Below, piece after piece: positions 35,295-37,031 of a DNA stretch of 37,031 nt. The stretch covers positions 1-37,031 of the forward strand of contig JADRCO010000340.1 of assembly GCA_021464525.1 (NCBI GenBank), given 5' to 3'. Both the position numbers and the translations under genes were made by a program. The first letter of the stretch is position 1. Each line of letters starts with the position of its first letter. The notes below the pieces were generated by a model, which saw only the letters and a list, made by a program, of their open reading frames with translations, did no database searches and was not told the origin of the DNA. The stretch comes from Rhizophagus sp. LPA8_4_AMF (lineage: Eukaryota; Glomeromycota; Glomeromycetes; Glomerales; Glomeraceae).

Positions 35295-35792
35295 GATTCA
35301 TTTGGTATGTGAGAAGAGGTTGAATTGGCTACATATATGTCTATTTTCTTAACTATTTTTATAATTAAAAGGTAAGGAAGAAAAACAAAAAATATGATAA
35401 AACAAAAATTTTTAATTTTTTATATAGATGACTATATATGATCATTAGAAATATCTAGTGGTACTTAGTTAATGTATCATGTTAGTTTTTTTTCATGCTG
35501 TTATAAGTGATAGAAGATTAAGCTTTTAAAACATTAAAGTTAAATTTTATAAATGAATAGATAAAATTTATTTTATATATCAGAAAATAGCATATTTTCA
35601 AATAAAAAAAATGATAATTAGTATTACATAATCAGTTTACCAATTGATCTCTTTTTTTCTTAATTTTGATAAAAATTTAATCTTATAAAAAATAGATCTT
35701 ACAAATTAAACTTCATAAGCAAGGTATTTTTTTTATTTTTTTTTAAAAAAAGTAATTAAAAAACTTTCCAATAAAATATTTTTTAAAATTAG

Positions 35793-36945
35793 GCAAACTG
35801 GACTTTCAAAAGGGTAGGTTATTTTATTTTATTTTCTATTTATATGAACATTTTTAAACAAATGTTTTTATTATAGAAAGCTGGATTTTTTGAAATTAAA
35901 TAAACTGGACTTTTGAAAGGTAAGTTTTTTTTATTTATTTCATATTTATTAAAAGAATGATATTAATAAAACACTATTATTTTTTTTTATTGCAGAAATA
36001 CTGGCTTCTTGGAATTAAATGTTTGAAAGGATAATTTATTTATATATTGTATTAAGTTTCTTTTTTCTATTGCAAGGATGCCAGTTTCTTGAAATTAAAC
36101 GAACTGGATTTTACAGACAAATATAGTTAACCTTTGATATAGTGAACCTTAAGTTCTGGACTTCAATTTCACTATAGGATTATAGTGAAGATTTTAAGCA
36201 ATTTGATTGGCTACTTCACTAAATTAATTATAAGTGCACTTAAAATTCACTATATCAAGGGTTTGCTATATCAAGAGTTGACTGTATATAAGTAGGATAA
36301 TATATAATTTTTTTCATTTTTAAAGAAGTATTTCTGACATTTTTTTTATTTTTATAGTTTTTTTTTTTTTTAATTTAAATCTTTCTCTTTTTGTAGATAT
36401 CAGTTCTATCCTTCACCTTTGGATCTTAGATCTAGTAAGTTTCAAAGTAAAACTTACTTATTTTTTAACAAATTATTTTTTTTTAATTTTTATCTTTTTT
36501 TATGTAAACATCAGTTTCTTTAGCTTTGGAACAGCTTTAGTAAGTTTTAAGGTGAAACTAATTTCTTTAATATTATTTTGCTTTTCTTTTAATTTTTTTC
36601 TATTTTGTTTTTATAAGTATTTTATTTGAGACGTTAACTTTTTGGACTTAATTTCTTGATGTTGGATGACATTTCTTTTGTAGGTTAATATTTTAGAATA
36701 GATTGGTAAGTTTTGAATCATTCAAAACTTATAAAGTTTATTTTATTTATTTTATTATTATTTTAGTTTTTTTAATTTATTAATTTTTTTTTATTGCAGA
36801 TACTATCGGTAGATCTGAATTTTAGACAATATGATTGGTAAGTTTTAAAAAATTGGTTTCAAAAATTTTTATTTTTTTTGGATTTTTCTTTTTAATTTTT
36901 TTCTTTATTTTGCAGGTATCGGTAGATTGAGCTTTTCTAGATCCT
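35793..36945 (+). repeat. Tandem array of 20-43-nt exon-like modules with splice-site-like borders
   Basis: At least eight short modules lie in plus-strand splice-like context. Most are preceded by a pyrimidine-rich tract ending TATAG, TTGCAG or TTGTAG, and most are followed by GTAAGT or GTAGGT. Approximate modules: 35793-35812, 35877-35919, 35996-36029, 36077-36115, 36397-36434, 36508-36539, 36684-36705, 36800-36837, and one starting at 36916. Early modules share CTGGATTTTTTGAAATTAAA-type sequence and end CTTTTGAAAG. Later ones share ATATCAGTT or ATCGGTAGAT starts and CTTTGGA. The sequence after each donor is also similar (GTAAGTTT). Some copies have lost a border (GATAAT after 36029, TGTAA before 36508). 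No frame stays open through the modules, so a noncoding spliced RNA or a decayed repeated-exon gene is more likely than a protein gene. Confidence 0.5.
36122..36286. mobile_element. pogo/mariner-like MITE inside the exon-like array
   Basis: A 165-bp element including TA target sites. The left end is TA-TAGTTAACCTTTGATATAG and the right end is the complement of TA-CAGTCAACTCTTGATATAG. The interior has TTCACTATA and TATAGTGAA words. The ends are related to those of 9823-10024 but clearly diverged, so a different subfamily. It lies between the third and fourth full modules of the exon-like array. Confidence 0.8.
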
Positions 36946-37031
36946 TTATAAATGTAAATTATTACATGTACATCTTATTTATCGCAGTTTTCGAATTACT
37001 GAGAACTGCACCTTATTGATCAATTATAATA

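Overview
The window looks like nuclear DNA of a filamentous fungus with a very AT-rich genome, most likely an arbuscular mycorrhizal fungus (Glomeromycotina, Rhizophagus-like). The reasons are extreme AT bias, genes split by many short GT-AG introns of about 50-120 nt, Sel1-repeat and BED-finger coding sequence, large amounts of foldback/MITE-type repeats, and housekeeping genes that are clearly eukaryotic and mitochondrial. The organism is an inference; no marker gene settles it. All gene models were assembled by hand from splice sites, reading phase and family resemblance, and the phases close exactly in every main model.

Layout: 1-671 (minus) Sel1-repeat coding sequence running off the window edge, preceded in the same frame by a BED-type zinc finger. 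0.7-10.2 kb is a gene-poor, repeat-rich stretch with one candidate small gene or remnant (2.4-2.95 kb), several long inverted repeats, a degenerate tandem repeat of about 120 bp and a pogo/mariner-like MITE. 10.26-11.62 kb (minus) is a complete six-exon NUBPL/Ind1 gene. It is divergent from 11.76-14.96 kb (plus), a 16-exon acylaminoacyl-peptidase. 16.09-16.80 kb is a 707-bp element with about 75-bp terminal inverted repeats. 16.87-18.18 kb (minus) is a cyclin-D1-binding-protein-1/GCIP-like gene, divergent from 18.79-20.68 kb (plus), a BTB/T1 protein with a long FG-rich tail. 21.11-22.99 kb (minus) is a nine-exon NDUFAF7/MidA methyltransferase. 24.21-25.77 kb (minus) is an HP1-type protein with chromo and chromoshadow domains. 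26.02-27.28 kb (minus) and 28.57-29.86 kb (plus) are head-to-head paralogs encoding an unrecognised multi-pass membrane protein. 31.31-32.71 kb (plus) is an unrecognised gene with a basic, Ser/Glu-rich N-terminus. 33.07-33.29 kb (minus) is a broken gene fragment that looks nuclease-like. The last 3.7 kb holds diverged tandem repeats, a 39-codon coding-like island, a second pogo-like MITE and a striking array of tiny exon-like modules bounded by splice-site-like sequence.

Functional links: NUBPL/Ind1 (iron-sulfur cluster delivery) and NDUFAF7 (arginine methylation of NDUFS2) both assist mitochondrial complex I assembly and lie about 10 kb apart on the same strand. The HP1-like gene sits between ordinary genes beside repeat-rich DNA of the kind HP1 proteins usually silence; no direct link can be shown from sequence.
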